The notes below the pieces were generated by a model. The model was not told where the DNA came from. It made no database searches and was given only the letters and a program-made list of their open reading frames with translations. Position numbers and translations under genes: made by a program. From Paractinoplanes abujensis (GTDB lineage: Bacteria; Actinomycetota; Actinomycetes; Mycobacteriales; Micromonosporaceae), in NCBI RefSeq assembly GCF_014204895.1, contig NZ_JACHMF010000001.1, forward strand, positions 3,658,001 through 3,722,000: 64,000 bases of DNA. Direction: 5' to 3'. Of the stretch, positions 26,194 through 34,942 are shown in pieces; within the stretch, counting starts at the first letter, position 1; every line of letters starts with the position of its first letter.

Positions 26194-27116
26194 CCCGTAC
26201 GGGCGACGAGCGCGGTGAGCAGCGCGGCCGGGGTGCGGGGGTCGTCCAAGGTGACGGCGAAGGGGCGGCCGTCGGTCTGATGAACGACCAGGCCGGGGCC
26301 GCGGCGCAGCACCAGAGCGGCCCGCGCCGGGGTGACGCGGTAACCCCAGCCGCCCCACTCCAGCGGCTCGATCTCGGCCTCCTCGACCCCGGTGATCTCG
26401 GCCAGCCCGATGGTCTTGAGCGGCAGATTGAGCAGGCCGGCCGTCACGCGCAGGCCGCGCCGGTCGGCGGTGACCCGGATGCGGCCGAAGACGAGCACGC
26501 CCACCACCGGCACGGCGAGCACGGGCCAGATCGGGGCCTGCCCGACGGCCGCCACGACGGCGACCAGCAGCGCGGCCGCCGCCAACGAGGCCAGCAGCAC
26601 CGGGGCCCGCAGGGTGACGCTGTACGCGGCACGCTCCGTGGGCGCCAGGTCGAGCGGGGCGACGGACGCGGGTGGCGGCTGCACCCCAGCCGGTGCGGGC
26701 CCCACCACCAGCGCAACGACGGCACCCCAGGCCAGTCCGGCCACGAAATACAGCAGGCGCCAGCCCAGCCGCGGATCGGCCGGGCTGTCCAGGGTGGCGG
26801 TGGCCGTGGCGACCCAGACGCCCGCGGCACCGCCGGCCAGCGCCCCGGCCGCGCCCAGCAGGTAGCGCAGACCAGCCGCGCCGCCCCCGGAGCGCAGGGC
26901 GGCCACGACGCCGGCCAGGCCGGCCACCACGCCGGTGACCAGCATCGCCGTCCAGAAGACGCCCGTCGAGCTGAATCCGTCGGCCGGGCCGGTGCCGCTC
27001 CAATGCGTGGCCATCCGGTCGGGCAGCCGGTCGGACCAGGCCGCCCAGGTGACCGCGGTGACCGCGGCCGGAAGCCACATTCCGATGATCGCGGCCATTG
27101 TCCTCGGTCGATTCAT
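26190..27116 (-). CDS. DUF1648-type integral membrane protein
   Basis: A 308-residue membrane protein. The opening (LPDRMATHWSGTGPADGFSS) is the DUF1648 signature. Several hydrophobic helices follow to about residue 215, then a soluble C-terminal beta-rich domain (RIRVTADRRGLRVTAGLL, IEPLEWGGWGYR). Its start overlaps the stop of the GntR-family gene by four bases, the usual pairing for YtrA-type operons. Such proteins are suspected to act in envelope stress or antibiotic response; no specific activity is known. Confidence 0.85.
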   Translation of the reverse strand: MNRPRTMAAIIGMWLPAAVTAVTWAAWSDRLPDRMATHWSGTGPADGFSSTGVFWTAMLVTGVVAGLAGVVAALRSGGGAAGLRYLLGAAGALAGGAAGVWVATATATLDSPADPRLGWRLLYFVAGLAWGAVVALVVGPAPAGVQPPPASVAPLDLAPTERAAYSVTLRAPVLLASLAAAALLVAVVAAVGQAPIWPVLAVPVVGVLVFGRIRVTADRRGLRVTAGLLNLPLKTIGLAEITGVEEAEIEPLEWGGWGYRVTPARAALVLRRGPGLVVHQTDGRPFAVTLDDPRTPAALLTALVARTG

Positions 27117-27466
27117 GGCTGTGCCTCCTTCACTATCGCGAGCATTTCCGCGTCGGCCAGGCCCTGCCGGCGGGCCTCGCCCACGAATTGGCGGGCCAGC
27201 TCGACGAGCCGCAGGCGGGCCGCGTCGGCGTCGCCGCGGATCACCGCGCCCCGGCCGCGCCGCAGCTCGATCAGGTCCTCGTCGCGCAGCTTCGCGTAGG
27301 CCCGCAGCACGGTGTGCAGGTTGACGTCGAGCACGTCGGCCAGCTCACGGGCGGCCGGCAGCCGCTCCCCCGGTGTCAGGTCGCCCCGCAGGATGCCCCC
27401 ACGAACCTGCGCAGCAATCTGATCGGCCAGCGGCTCGGCCGCCGCCACGTCCACCCGGAACAACAT
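27113..27466 (-). CDS. GntR-family regulator, YtrA type
   Basis: A 117-residue short GntR protein. The winged helix is complete (PLADQIAAQVRGGILRGD, LPAARELADVLDVNLHTVLRAYAKL), and only about 40 residues follow, the hallmark of the YtrA subfamily, which lacks a large ligand domain. It controls its own operon with the membrane protein at 26190. The ATG lies only 11 bases from a TATAGT -10 box, so the transcript is nearly leaderless and has no room for a ribosome-binding site. Confidence 0.9.
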   Translation of the reverse strand: MLFRVDVAAAEPLADQIAAQVRGGILRGDLTPGERLPAARELADVLDVNLHTVLRAYAKLRDEDLIELRRGRGAVIRGDADAARLRLVELARQFVGEARRQGLADAEMLAIVKEAQP

Positions 27467-27489
27467 GTTTGCATTCTACTATAACAAAC
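27467..27489 (-). promoter_or_regulatory. Promoter and probable autoregulatory site of the GntR operon
   Basis: The minus strand carries a -10 box TATAGT (27483-27478). It is enclosed in the dyad GTTTG-N13-CAAAC (27467-27489), placed to let the GntR protein block its own promoter. A clear -35 box is not seen. Confidence 0.55.
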
Positions 27490-27596
27490 ACTCGCTGACC
27501 TAGTGGGTGACGTGGGCGGCCGGGCGGCACGGATTGGGCGGGTGGCGCCGTGCGGCCGTCGCGGCCTGGAGGCGCCGCGCGAGCGACGCGGGCGGA

Positions 27597-27758
27597 GCGA
27601 GCAGCGCGGGGCCGGCGAGCAGCGCGGGGCCGGCGAGCAGCGCGGGGCCGGCGAGCAGCGCGGGGCCGGCGAGCAGCGCGGGGCCGGCGAGCAGCGCGGG
27701 GCCGGCGAGCAGCGCGGGGCCGGCGAGCAGCGCGGGGCCGGCGAGCAGCGCGGGGCCG
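27597..27758 (+). repeat. Nine 18-bp tandem repeats
   Basis: The unit GCGAGCAGCGCGGGGCCG occurs nine times head to tail with no mismatch. Each unit carries a GGGG run, so several units together could form G-quadruplexes. Confidence 0.97.
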
Positions 27759-28011
27759 GTAGCGGCGGGGCGCCGGTGGCGGCGGGGCACGGACGAGTAG
27801 CGCGGCGCGAGCGACGCGGGCGAGGGAGCAGCGCGGGGCCGGCGAGCACCGCGGGGCCGGTGGCGGCGGGGCGCCGGTGGCGGCGGGGCACGGACGAGTA
27901 GCGCGGCGCGAGCGACGCGGGCGAGGGAGCAGCGCGGGGCCGGCGAGCACCGCGGGGCCGTCAGCGGCGGGGCGCCGGTGGCAGCGGGGCACGGACGAGT
28001 AGCGCGGCGCG
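27759..28011 (+). repeat. 101-bp tandem repeats, about 2.5 copies
   Basis: The landmark GGACGAGTAGCGCGGCGC recurs at 27791, 27892 and 27993, a period of 101 bases. The copies are nearly identical and each ends with a diverged form of the neighbouring 18-bp unit. Confidence 0.93.
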
Positions 28012-28387
28012 GCTCGGGCGGGCTGGCGCCGCGCGGCCATAGCGGGCGGGAGGCGCGGCACCGACGAGGGGCACGACACCGACGAGGGGCACGGCTCGGA
28101 CAAGGGGCATGGCGCGTTAGCGGGCGAGCGCGGTGGGCTAGCGGCGCGGGCGGGAGGCGCGACACGGGCAGCGCGGCGCGAAGGAACGCCGGCGGAAGGC
28201 GCGGCGGTTGAAACGGCACGAGGCCGCTATAACAACCACTCGCCGACCGGAGGGTGGTGTGGGCGGCCGGGGTGGCGCCGTGCGGCCGGCGCAAGGCGCG
28301 GGGCGGACGAGCGGCGCGATGGTGCAGCGCTGGCGAGCGACGCGATCGAGTGGCGCAGCGCGGTTGCACAGCACGGACGGTTGGCGC

Positions 28388-28452
28388 GGCGCGGGGCGCG
28401 TGAGCGGCGCGGGGCGCGTGAGCGGCGCGGGGCGCGTGAGCGGCGCGGGGCG
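28388..28452 (+). repeat. 18-bp tandem repeats, 3.6 copies
   Basis: The unit GGCGCGGGGCGCGTGAGC is repeated perfectly three times plus a partial copy. It has the same length as the array at 27597 but a different sequence. Up to about 28660 the DNA stays a loose GGCGCGGGC repeat. Confidence 0.93.
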
Positions 28453-28729
28453 GGCGGCGCGACACGGGCGGGGCGGCGCGGGCTCAATCAGGGCGGGGCG
28501 CGGCCCGACACGGGCGCGGCCCGACACGGGCGGGACGCGGGCGCGCGGCGCGACACGGGCGGGGCGGCGCGGGCGGCGCGGACGGGGTGGCGCGGACGGG
28601 GCGGCGCGGGCGGCGCGGCGCGGGCGGCGCGGCGCGGGCGGCGCGGCGCGGGCGGTGCGGCGGTGGAAACGGCACGACGCCGCTGTCGCCCGGCACCCAC
28701 GAAGCCGGGCGGCAGCGGCACCGGCCGCC

Positions 28730-29542
28730 TCAGGTGCCGGCCAGCGAACCGCCGATTCCGCCGACACTGAAGTACTTGTTGAGCGTGGCGAAGACGATGA
28801 CCGGGGGCAGCATCATCACGACGGCCAGCGCCATGACCGAGCCCCAGTCGGTGCCGTTCTGCTGGAAGAACGTCTGGACGCCGATCGGCAGGGTGAATCG
28901 CTCCTGGGAGCGCAGGAAGACGATGGCCACCAGGTAGTCGTTCCAGGACACCAGGAACGTGAAGATCGCGGTGGACAGCAGCCCGGGCAGCGAGTTGCGC
29001 AGCACGATCCGGGTGAAGCCGGTGAACAGGGACGCCCCGTCGATCCAGGCCGCTTCCTCGAGCGTCACCGGGATCGAGTCGATGTAGGCCGCCATCATCC
29101 AGATCGCCACCGACATCGAGGCGCCGACGTAGACGATGCCCAGCCCGACCAGGTTGTCGACCAGGCCGACCCGGGCGAACAGGATGAACAACGGGATCAC
29201 GGCGGTGATCACCGGCAGCGACTGCACGATGAACAGCAGCAGCGAGTACGTGGAGACCGAGCGGCTGCGGCCGCGGGACAGGACGTACCCGGCCGGTGCG
29301 GCCACCGCGACCGAGACGGCCACCGTCGCCAGGGTGACCCCCAGGCTGTTGCCCAGCCAGGTCAGGGTCGGGATGTCGGTGAAGATGTGCGTGAAGTTGG
29401 CCAGGCCGAAGGCGGCGTCGCTGCCCGAGGCCACGCCGGGGCGCAGCGACAGGATCAGCACCGCCGCCACCGGCACGAGCACGATGCCGGTGATGAGCAG
29501 GATGGCCGCGAAACGCCACCACCGGCCACGGTCGGTCGTCAT
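28730..29542 (-). CDS. Sugar ABC transporter permease, MalG type
   Basis: A 270-residue CUT1 permease with six hydrophobic segments. The EAA loop is LEEAAWIDGASLF followed by FTRIVLRNSLPGL. Its ATG overlaps the stop of the MalF-type partner (ATGA), so the two are made together. It is the last gene of a three-gene importer (binding protein, MalF, MalG) without an ATPase. The sugar is not evident; the neighbouring GH127 gene makes arabino-oligosaccharides one possibility. Confidence 0.93.
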   Translation of the reverse strand: MTTDRGRWWRFAAILLITGIVLVPVAAVLILSLRPGVASGSDAAFGLANFTHIFTDIPTLTWLGNSLGVTLATVAVSVAVAAPAGYVLSRGRSRSVSTYSLLLFIVQSLPVITAVIPLFILFARVGLVDNLVGLGIVYVGASMSVAIWMMAAYIDSIPVTLEEAAWIDGASLFTGFTRIVLRNSLPGLLSTAIFTFLVSWNDYLVAIVFLRSQERFTLPIGVQTFFQQNGTDWGSVMALAVVMMLPPVIVFATLNKYFSVGGIGGSLAGT

Positions 29543-30450
29543 ACGTGCGCCTTTCTGATCTGCCGGTACAGGGCCACCGAGACCACGACCAGGGTCGCGG
29601 TCATCAGGAAGGCGATGGCCACGCCCGGCCCGACCTGGAAGTTCTGGAACACCGTGCGGTAGGAGAGCACGACCAGCGAGGTGGTGGCGTCGACCGGTCC
29701 ACCCCCGGTGAGCAGGAAGATCGTCGGGAAGTCGTTCACGCAGAAGATCGTCATGAGGATCCACGAGATGTAGGTGGATCGGCTGATCATCGGCAGTGTG
29801 ATGTGGACGAACTGCTGCCGTTTGGTGGCGCCGTCGACGTCGGCCGCCTCGTACACGGTGTGGTCGACCCCGGCCAGGGCCGCGCTGATCAGCATCATCA
29901 TGAACGGGACGCTGATCCACACCTTGAACACACAGACGGTGATCTTGGCCAGGGTCGGGTCGGCCAGGAACAGCGGCGTGCCCAGGCCCAGGGCCTGCGC
30001 GAGGCTCGGCAGCGGGCTCTGCGGGGTGGCGACCAGCCAGTTCCATGCCGTGGAGGACACCACGACCGGCACCACCCACGGCAGGAGCAGCAGCGTCTTG
30101 AAGACCGTACGGCCGGGGATGCGCGTGCGCAGCAGCAGGGCCAGCCCCAGGCCGCCCAGCCAGCTGCCGAACACCCCGACGACGGTGAAGATCAGCGTGA
30201 ACTGCACCGAGCGCCAGAAGGCGGGGCTGGTCAGCGTGGCCCGATAGTTGTCCCAGCCCACGTAGTCGCCCGCGTTGATCAGCGAGCCGTCGCGGACCGA
30301 CTGCAGCGCGGCGTAGACCAGCGGGTACGCGTTGATCAGCAGCAGGAGGACCACCGAGGGCGCCACCAGCCAGAGCAGGGTCCGCCGGGCTCGGCGCGGT
30401 TTGCCCGTACGGGCGGTCCCGACCTCGGGACGAGTGGCGGTGACTGTCAC
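29539..30450 (-). CDS. Sugar ABC transporter permease, MalF type
   Basis: A 303-residue CUT1 permease. A basic N-terminus (GKPRRARRTLLW) precedes the first helix, and the EAA loop reads YEAADVDGATKRQ followed by FVHITLPMI. The GTG start overlaps the binding-protein stop (GTGA) and the stop overlaps the MalG start (ATGA), so the three genes are tightly coupled. Confidence 0.93.
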   Translation of the reverse strand: MTVTATRPEVGTARTGKPRRARRTLLWLVAPSVVLLLLINAYPLVYAALQSVRDGSLINAGDYVGWDNYRATLTSPAFWRSVQFTLIFTVVGVFGSWLGGLGLALLLRTRIPGRTVFKTLLLLPWVVPVVVSSTAWNWLVATPQSPLPSLAQALGLGTPLFLADPTLAKITVCVFKVWISVPFMMMLISAALAGVDHTVYEAADVDGATKRQQFVHITLPMISRSTYISWILMTIFCVNDFPTIFLLTGGGPVDATTSLVVLSYRTVFQNFQVGPGVAIAFLMTATLVVVSVALYRQIRKAHV

Positions 30451-31739
30451 TTGACGATCGCCTCGAGCGCCTTCTGCAGCGTCTCCAGCGCCGGCTTCGG
30501 GTCCTGGCCGGCCAGCACGGTCTGCGCGAACTGGGTGATCGGCTGGCTGGAGTCCACCGCGGCCAGCCCTCCGAAGAGGGTCGGCGACTGCGCGGCGAAG
30601 GTCTTGGCGACCGGCACCCACTCCGCGATGATCTTCGCCTTCTGCTTCTGCGCCTGGAACTCGGGCAGGGCCACGATCGACTTGAGCACCGGCAGCCCGG
30701 CCACCACGTTCTGCTGCCACAGCGTCTTCATGGAGCGGATGTAGTACGACAGGAACGCCTCGGAGCCCTCCTGCGAGGGCGTGTTGGCGTACATCATGAT
30801 GTTGTTCTGGAAGACCAGGCCGGCCTTGGCGCCGCCGGGACCGGCCAGCGGGCTCATCACCTGCAGGTCGCCGTCGGTCTCCCCCGTGTCGGTGTCCAGA
30901 CCGGCGGTGTGCACACCCATCGCGACCTTCTTGTTCCGCCACTGCGCGATGAGGTTGTCGGTGGTGTAGCTGATCGACGCCGGGTCGACCGCCTTGACCT
31001 TGACGAGTTCCTGCACGAAACGCATCGCCTCGAGGTTGGCCTCGGTGACCACGTCGACCTTGCCGTCGGCGTCGAACAGGCCACCGCCGTTGTTCAGCAT
31101 CATCAGGTGCAGGCCCTGGCTGCCCAGGTTGTTGCCGGCCCCGGCGCCGGTGCCGAAGCCGAACAGGCCCCGGCCGGCCAGCGTGCGGCAGGCGTCCAGC
31201 AGCTCGTCCCAGGTGGTCGGCACCTTGAGGCCGGCCGCGTCGAGCAGCGACTTGCGGTACCACCAGACCCGGAAGTCGAGCTGCCACGGCACCGCCGCGT
31301 ACCCCTTGGCGGTCTTCATCGCGTCGAGCTGGCCGGGCAGGAAGTCGTCGAGGGTGCCGTCCTTCTGGAACTGGCTGATGACGTTGTCGGCGTACGCGAT
31401 CGCGCCCTGGTCGGCGAACTGGAAAGCCTGGAAGCCGCCGCCGGTGCTGACTGCCGGCCCGGTCTTGGAGGCGATCGCCGACGAGAAGGTCTGGCTGAAG
31501 TTGGCCCACTGGATGCCCTGGTACGTCGCCTTCGGGAGGCTGCCCGCGGGCGAGTAGGACTCGGTGAGTTTCTTCGCCGCCGCCGTGTAGTTGGCCTGAC
31601 CCCACGGCATGTCCCAGAACTTCAGGCTGCCGCCGTCCCCGCCGGACGCGGATCCGCCGCCGCAGGCGGACAGCAGCATTCCACCGCCGACGGCGGCGCC
31701 CAGCCCGAGAAAGCCACGGCGGGAAAGATTCGTGTTCAT
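30447..31739 (-). CDS. Sugar-binding lipoprotein with twin-arginine signal
   Basis: A 430-residue family 1 solute-binding protein. The N-terminus combines a twin-arginine motif (LSRRGFLGLG) with a lipobox (LLSAC), so it is probably exported folded through Tat and then lipidated. The mature body has the expected binding-protein pattern (FWDMPWGQANY, VPWQLDFRVWWYRKSLLDAAG). AAGGAGCGAAC lies just before the ATG. It is the first gene of the importer and is read away from the nSTAND1 protein gene at 31934 across a 194-base shared regulatory gap. Confidence 0.93.
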   Translation of the reverse strand: MNTNLSRRGFLGLGAAVGGGMLLSACGGGSASGGDGGSLKFWDMPWGQANYTAAAKKLTESYSPAGSLPKATYQGIQWANFSQTFSSAIASKTGPAVSTGGGFQAFQFADQGAIAYADNVISQFQKDGTLDDFLPGQLDAMKTAKGYAAVPWQLDFRVWWYRKSLLDAAGLKVPTTWDELLDACRTLAGRGLFGFGTGAGAGNNLGSQGLHLMMLNNGGGLFDADGKVDVVTEANLEAMRFVQELVKVKAVDPASISYTTDNLIAQWRNKKVAMGVHTAGLDTDTGETDGDLQVMSPLAGPGGAKAGLVFQNNIMMYANTPSQEGSEAFLSYYIRSMKTLWQQNVVAGLPVLKSIVALPEFQAQKQKAKIIAEWVPVAKTFAAQSPTLFGGLAAVDSSQPITQFAQTVLAGQDPKPALETLQKALEAIVK

Positions 31740-31933
31740 GTTCGCTCCTTGAGTCCACGGCGCAGGCCGAATGACCAGGACGCTAGGAGCCCGGACGTTG
31801 TTCGGGTTCGGTGCCGGGCGCTGAACAACAGACCCCGAACATCACTACTCGATTCGGATTGATCTTTGTCGCTCTTCTCGGACTGGATGGCGTCGTATAT
31901 ACAGCAGGAGGCGGATGACGAAATGGGGGTGTC
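31740..31933. promoter_or_regulatory. Divergent regulatory region between the sugar importer and the nSTAND1 gene
   Basis: The gap holds overlapping dyads: GTTGTTC (31799-31805) with GAACAAC (31822-31828), and TTCGGG (31803-31808) with CCCGAA further right. These could be operators for a sugar-responsive repressor. I cannot place the -10/-35 boxes with confidence. Confidence 0.35.
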
Positions 31934-34651
31934 GTGCCACGACGGGAACGACCACTGGAGTCCGAGGATTCGCCGTTGCTGCAATTCGCCGGTGACTTGC
32001 GACGGCTGCGCCGGCGGGCCGGTGAACCGACATATCGCGAACTCGGCCGCCGGACGAATTACTCGGCCGCGGCATTGTCCGAAGCCGTGTCCGGGCGGCG
32101 GCTGCCCAGCCTCGCGGTCACGGTGGCGTTCGTCCGGGCCTGCGACGGCGACGCCGACGAGTGGACGGACCGGTGGCGGCGGCTGGCCGACGCCCAGCCG
32201 GGTGCGCCGGGCGCGCCACCGTCGCCCTACGTGGGCCTGGCCGCCTACCAGGTCGAGGACGCCGACCGCTTCTTCGGACGCGAGGCCCTGATCGGCACGC
32301 TGCTGGCCCTGGTCGACGAGCGCCCGTTCGCCGGGGTCTTCGGCGCGTCCGGCGCGGGCAAGTCCTCCCTGCTGCGCGCGGGGCTGGCGGCCCGCACGCA
32401 GCGCACACCCCTGGTGGTCACGCCCGGCGCCGACCCCGTGGCCGAGCTGGCGGTGGCGGTGGCGGGCCTGGCCGACGAGCCCGCCGATCGGGTCCACGAC
32501 GACCTGGCCGCCGACCCGCAGGCGTTGCGCGGCTGGCTGGCCAAGGCGTCCGGCGATCTGCTGCTGGTGGTCGACCAGTTCGAGGAGTGCTTCACGCTCT
32601 GCGACGAGCAGGCCCGGCGCTGGCTGATCCGCGCGTTGACGTCGGCCGCCGGGCCGCAGAGCCGGATCGTGGTCGGTGTCCGGGCCGACTTCTACGCTCA
32701 CTGCGCGCGTCACCACGAGCTGGTGGCCGCGCTGCACCGCGCGCAGGTGCTGGTCGGGCCGATGTCGGCCGAGGAGTTCCGGTCGGCGGTGACCGAGCCG
32801 GCCACCCGGGCCGGGGCGTCCCTGGAGACGGCGCTGGTGGCCCGGCTGATCTCCGATGTGGCCGGTCAACCGGCCGCGCTGCCGCTGGTGTCGCACACGC
32901 TGGCCGAGACGTGGCAGCGCCGGCGCGGCATGGTCCTCACCCTGACCGGCTACGAGGACGTCGGCGGCATCCGGCACGCTCTGGCGCGCACCGCCGAACA
33001 GATCTTCGACGAGCTCGGCGAGGCCGACCGGACGGCGGCCCAGCGGCTGTTCCTGCGCCTGGTGGTGCCCGGTGACGGCACGCAGGACACCAAGCGCCGG
33101 GTACGACGGCCGGAGCTCGACGCGCCGGCGGCGCTGCTGGACCGGCTCGCCGCGGCCCGGCTGATCACCATCGACCGGGACAGCGTGGAACTGGCTCACG
33201 AGGCGCTGCTGCACGCCTGGCCCCGGCTGGTCGGCTGGATCGCCCGCAACCGGGACGATCTGCGCACACAGCACCGGGTCAGCGAGGCCACCGCCGTCTG
33301 GGAGGCCCACGACCGTGACCCCGACACCCTCTACCGCGGTGCCCGCCTCGATCAGGCGGTCCGCCTGCGCGAGCGGCTCAACCAGCGCGAACGCGCCTTC
33401 CTGGATGCCGGGCAGGCCGCTGAGCAGACACGGTCGGCGGTCGCGCGGAGGGCCGCGCGCCGCTTGCGCCGGCTCGTCGCCGTGCTGGCCGCCCTCACCG
33501 TCCTGCTGGCCGGCACGGCGATCGCCGCCGTCGTCGCGCAACGGTCGGCGACCCGGCAGCGTAACGAGGCGGTGGCGTTGCGCGCCGTCGACACCGCCCG
33601 CGGCCTGCTGATCTCGCGGCCTCAGGATGCGCAGGCACTGGCCCTGGCGGCGCACCGGATCGCGCCGAGCGATCAGACCCGGACCATGCTGGTGCTGGCC
33701 CACGCCGCCGCGACCGCCACCACGCTGGGCGGTGGCTTCGCCACCACGCCGGGCCGGGTCGCCATCACGTGGGAGCCGGGCGTCACCGACGGTCAGCAGC
33801 TGTGGCGCCCGGACGGCGACTCGTGGCTGCCGGCGGCCGCGCTGCCCACCGGCGACGGCTTCCTGTATCTGATGAGTGCCGACGAACGGCGGGCGGTCTA
33901 CCGGAACGGACCGGTCTCCGTGCTCTGGGACCTGTCCGATCTCGATCATCCGCGCTCGGTGACCGTTCCGGCTGATCTCCCGGTCGCCGACAGCCTGGAC
34001 CGCACCGGCACCCTGCTGTCCGGCGTGTCCGAGGACCACAGGGCCCAGGTGTGGCGGGCCGGGGAGCGGACCGTACGCCGGTTGCCCGCCCCTGGCGTCC
34101 AGAGCACGGCGCTGCTGCCGGACGGCTCCGGCATCCTCCTGTGCCGGCTCGTCGGCGGCGTCTACACGGTGGAGCAGTGGACGCTCGACGGCGTCCGGAC
34201 CGCCACACTCCTGCGCGAGGCGTACCGGATGTATCTGTCGGCCGGGCCCGGTGGACTGATCGTGGCCACGTCCGAGACGGGTCAGGCGGTGCTGATGGAC
34301 GCCCGGGACCTGCGAGAGGTGCGCACAGCGGCCCGCGTGGACGGCCTGAGACATCCCACCGTGGCGGCCTTCGACCAGGCCGGGCCGGCCGTGGCGCTGG
34401 CCGATCCGGACCGGGTGCAGCTGTGGGACGCCGGCTCGGGCACGCCGCTGTTGTCCGTCGACACCCAGGGCCTGGACCTGGGCGCCCCTCGTCCCGACGG
34501 CGGCCGCGTGGCCGTACTCGGTCCTCGGGGTGCGCTGTGGCAGCTGGACAGCGACCTGCCCCGGGTCGTTCGTGAAATCTGCTCGGCTCCGGTCACGGTG
34601 GACTGGGATCGCTTACCCGGCGCCACTCCGAAACCATTGTGCCCGGATTGA
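31934..34651 (+). CDS. HTH - nSTAND1 NTPase - transmembrane - beta-propeller protein
   Basis: A 905-residue multidomain protein. Residues about 12-75 are an XRE-like helix-turn-helix (TYRELGRRTNYSAAALSEAVSGRRLP). PYVGLAAYQVEDADRFFGRE opens an nSTAND1 NTPase with Walker A GASGAGKSS (about 137-145) and Walker B LLLVVDQFEE (Asp214). A winged-helix region (LAHEALLHAWPRL) follows at about 418. A single hydrophobic segment at about 513-537 leads to a C-terminal region of weak WD-like blades (WDLSDLDHPRS, VQLWDAGSGTPLL). GTG start with GGGGGTG close upstream. It could be a membrane-bound sensor that oligomerises on ATP binding. Position opposite a sugar importer is suggestive but no ligand is known. 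Confidence 0.85.
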   Translation: MPRRERPLESEDSPLLQFAGDLRRLRRRAGEPTYRELGRRTNYSAAALSEAVSGRRLPSLAVTVAFVRACDGDADEWTDRWRRLADAQPGAPGAPPSPYVGLAAYQVEDADRFFGREALIGTLLALVDERPFAGVFGASGAGKSSLLRAGLAARTQRTPLVVTPGADPVAELAVAVAGLADEPADRVHDDLAADPQALRGWLAKASGDLLLVVDQFEECFTLCDEQARRWLIRALTSAAGPQSRIVVGVRADFYAHCARHHELVAALHRAQVLVGPMSAEEFRSAVTEPATRAGASLETALVARLISDVAGQPAALPLVSHTLAETWQRRRGMVLTLTGYEDVGGIRHALARTAEQIFDELGEADRTAAQRLFLRLVVPGDGTQDTKRRVRRPELDAPAALLDRLAAARLITIDRDSVELAHEALLHAWPRLVGWIARNRDDLRTQHRVSEATAVWEAHDRDPDTLYRGARLDQAVRLRERLNQRERAFLDAGQAAEQTRSAVARRAARRLRRLVAVLAALTVLLAGTAIAAVVAQRSATRQRNEAVALRAVDTARGLLISRPQDAQALALAAHRIAPSDQTRTMLVLAHAAATATTLGGGFATTPGRVAITWEPGVTDGQQLWRPDGDSWLPAAALPTGDGFLYLMSADERRAVYRNGPVSVLWDLSDLDHPRSVTVPADLPVADSLDRTGTLLSGVSEDHRAQVWRAGERTVRRLPAPGVQSTALLPDGSGILLCRLVGGVYTVEQWTLDGVRTATLLREAYRMYLSAGPGGLIVATSETGQAVLMDARDLREVRTAARVDGLRHPTVAAFDQAGPAVALADPDRVQLWDAGSGTPLLSVDTQGLDLGAPRPDGGRVAVLGPRGALWQLDSDLPRVVREICSAPVTVDWDRLPGATPKPLCPD

Positions 34652-34729
34652 CCATTGCCATTCTTCATCGACGTCGAACGATGCAAATAACCGGTTTCCG
34701 ACCAACTCCCCAACCCCTGACCTGGGCTT

Positions 34730-34767
34730 TTGACATCAGGTCGGAATAGGCGTATGGGAGCGCTCCC
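34730..34767 (+). promoter_or_regulatory. GH127 promoter overlapped by a CebR-like operator
   Basis: TTGACA (34730-34735), 17 bases, TATGGG (34753-34758) make a good promoter. The perfect 12-bp palindrome GGGAGCGCTCCC (34756-34767) covers the end of the -10 box and the likely start site. It matches the core of the Streptomyces CebR box (TGGGAGCGCTCCCA), so a LacI-family repressor is expected to bind. Confidence 0.72.
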
Positions 34768-34924
34768 GCGCGGCGCGCCGCGGCATGCCTTCTCGCCGAA
34801 GTGTTATGCGGAAGGAGTGGAAACAGTCGTCACATCGGCACACCTCCATGTCTTGAGCAAGACGGACGGGTCTGGCAACATCGGCCACATCCCCCACCAC
34901 CGTCCGGAGTCCATGGCGGATGAG

Positions 34925-34942
34925 GTTGTTAACGATAACAAC
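34925..34942 (+). promoter_or_regulatory. Second LacI-type operator in the GH127 leader
   Basis: GTTGTTAACGATAACAAC has 7-bp perfect arms around ACGA. It lies about 160 bases downstream of the promoter at 34730 and 52 bases before the start codon. Its core GTTAACGATAAC is 11/12 identical to the palindrome at 46611-46622. Confidence 0.65.

Larger units (their letters stand above)
27479..28690. repeat. Gene-free G-rich repeat region of about 1.2 kb
   Basis: The whole interval between the GntR gene and the permease gene at 28730 is low-complexity GC-rich DNA with G strongly favoured on the plus strand. It divides into two modules. Each begins with CTATAACAA(A/C)CACTCGC (27479 and 28227), followed by a GTGGGCGGCCGG stretch and GGTGGCGCCGTGCGGCCG. 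Each ends with a 28-base block (28201-28228 and 28657-28684) differing at two positions. Frames that run through it translate to Arg/Pro/Ala/Gly repeats and are not credible genes. Confidence 0.85.

Noticed and set aside
27597..27758. CRISPR-like regular repeats
   Set aside because: The units are contiguous with no spacers and no cas genes are nearby.
27376..28767. Several long open frames on both strands across the repeat array, coding for Arg/Pro/Ala/Gly-rich repeats
   Set aside because: They exist only because the 18-bp unit is a multiple of three and GC-rich DNA has few stops. There is no ribosome-binding site and no family resemblance.
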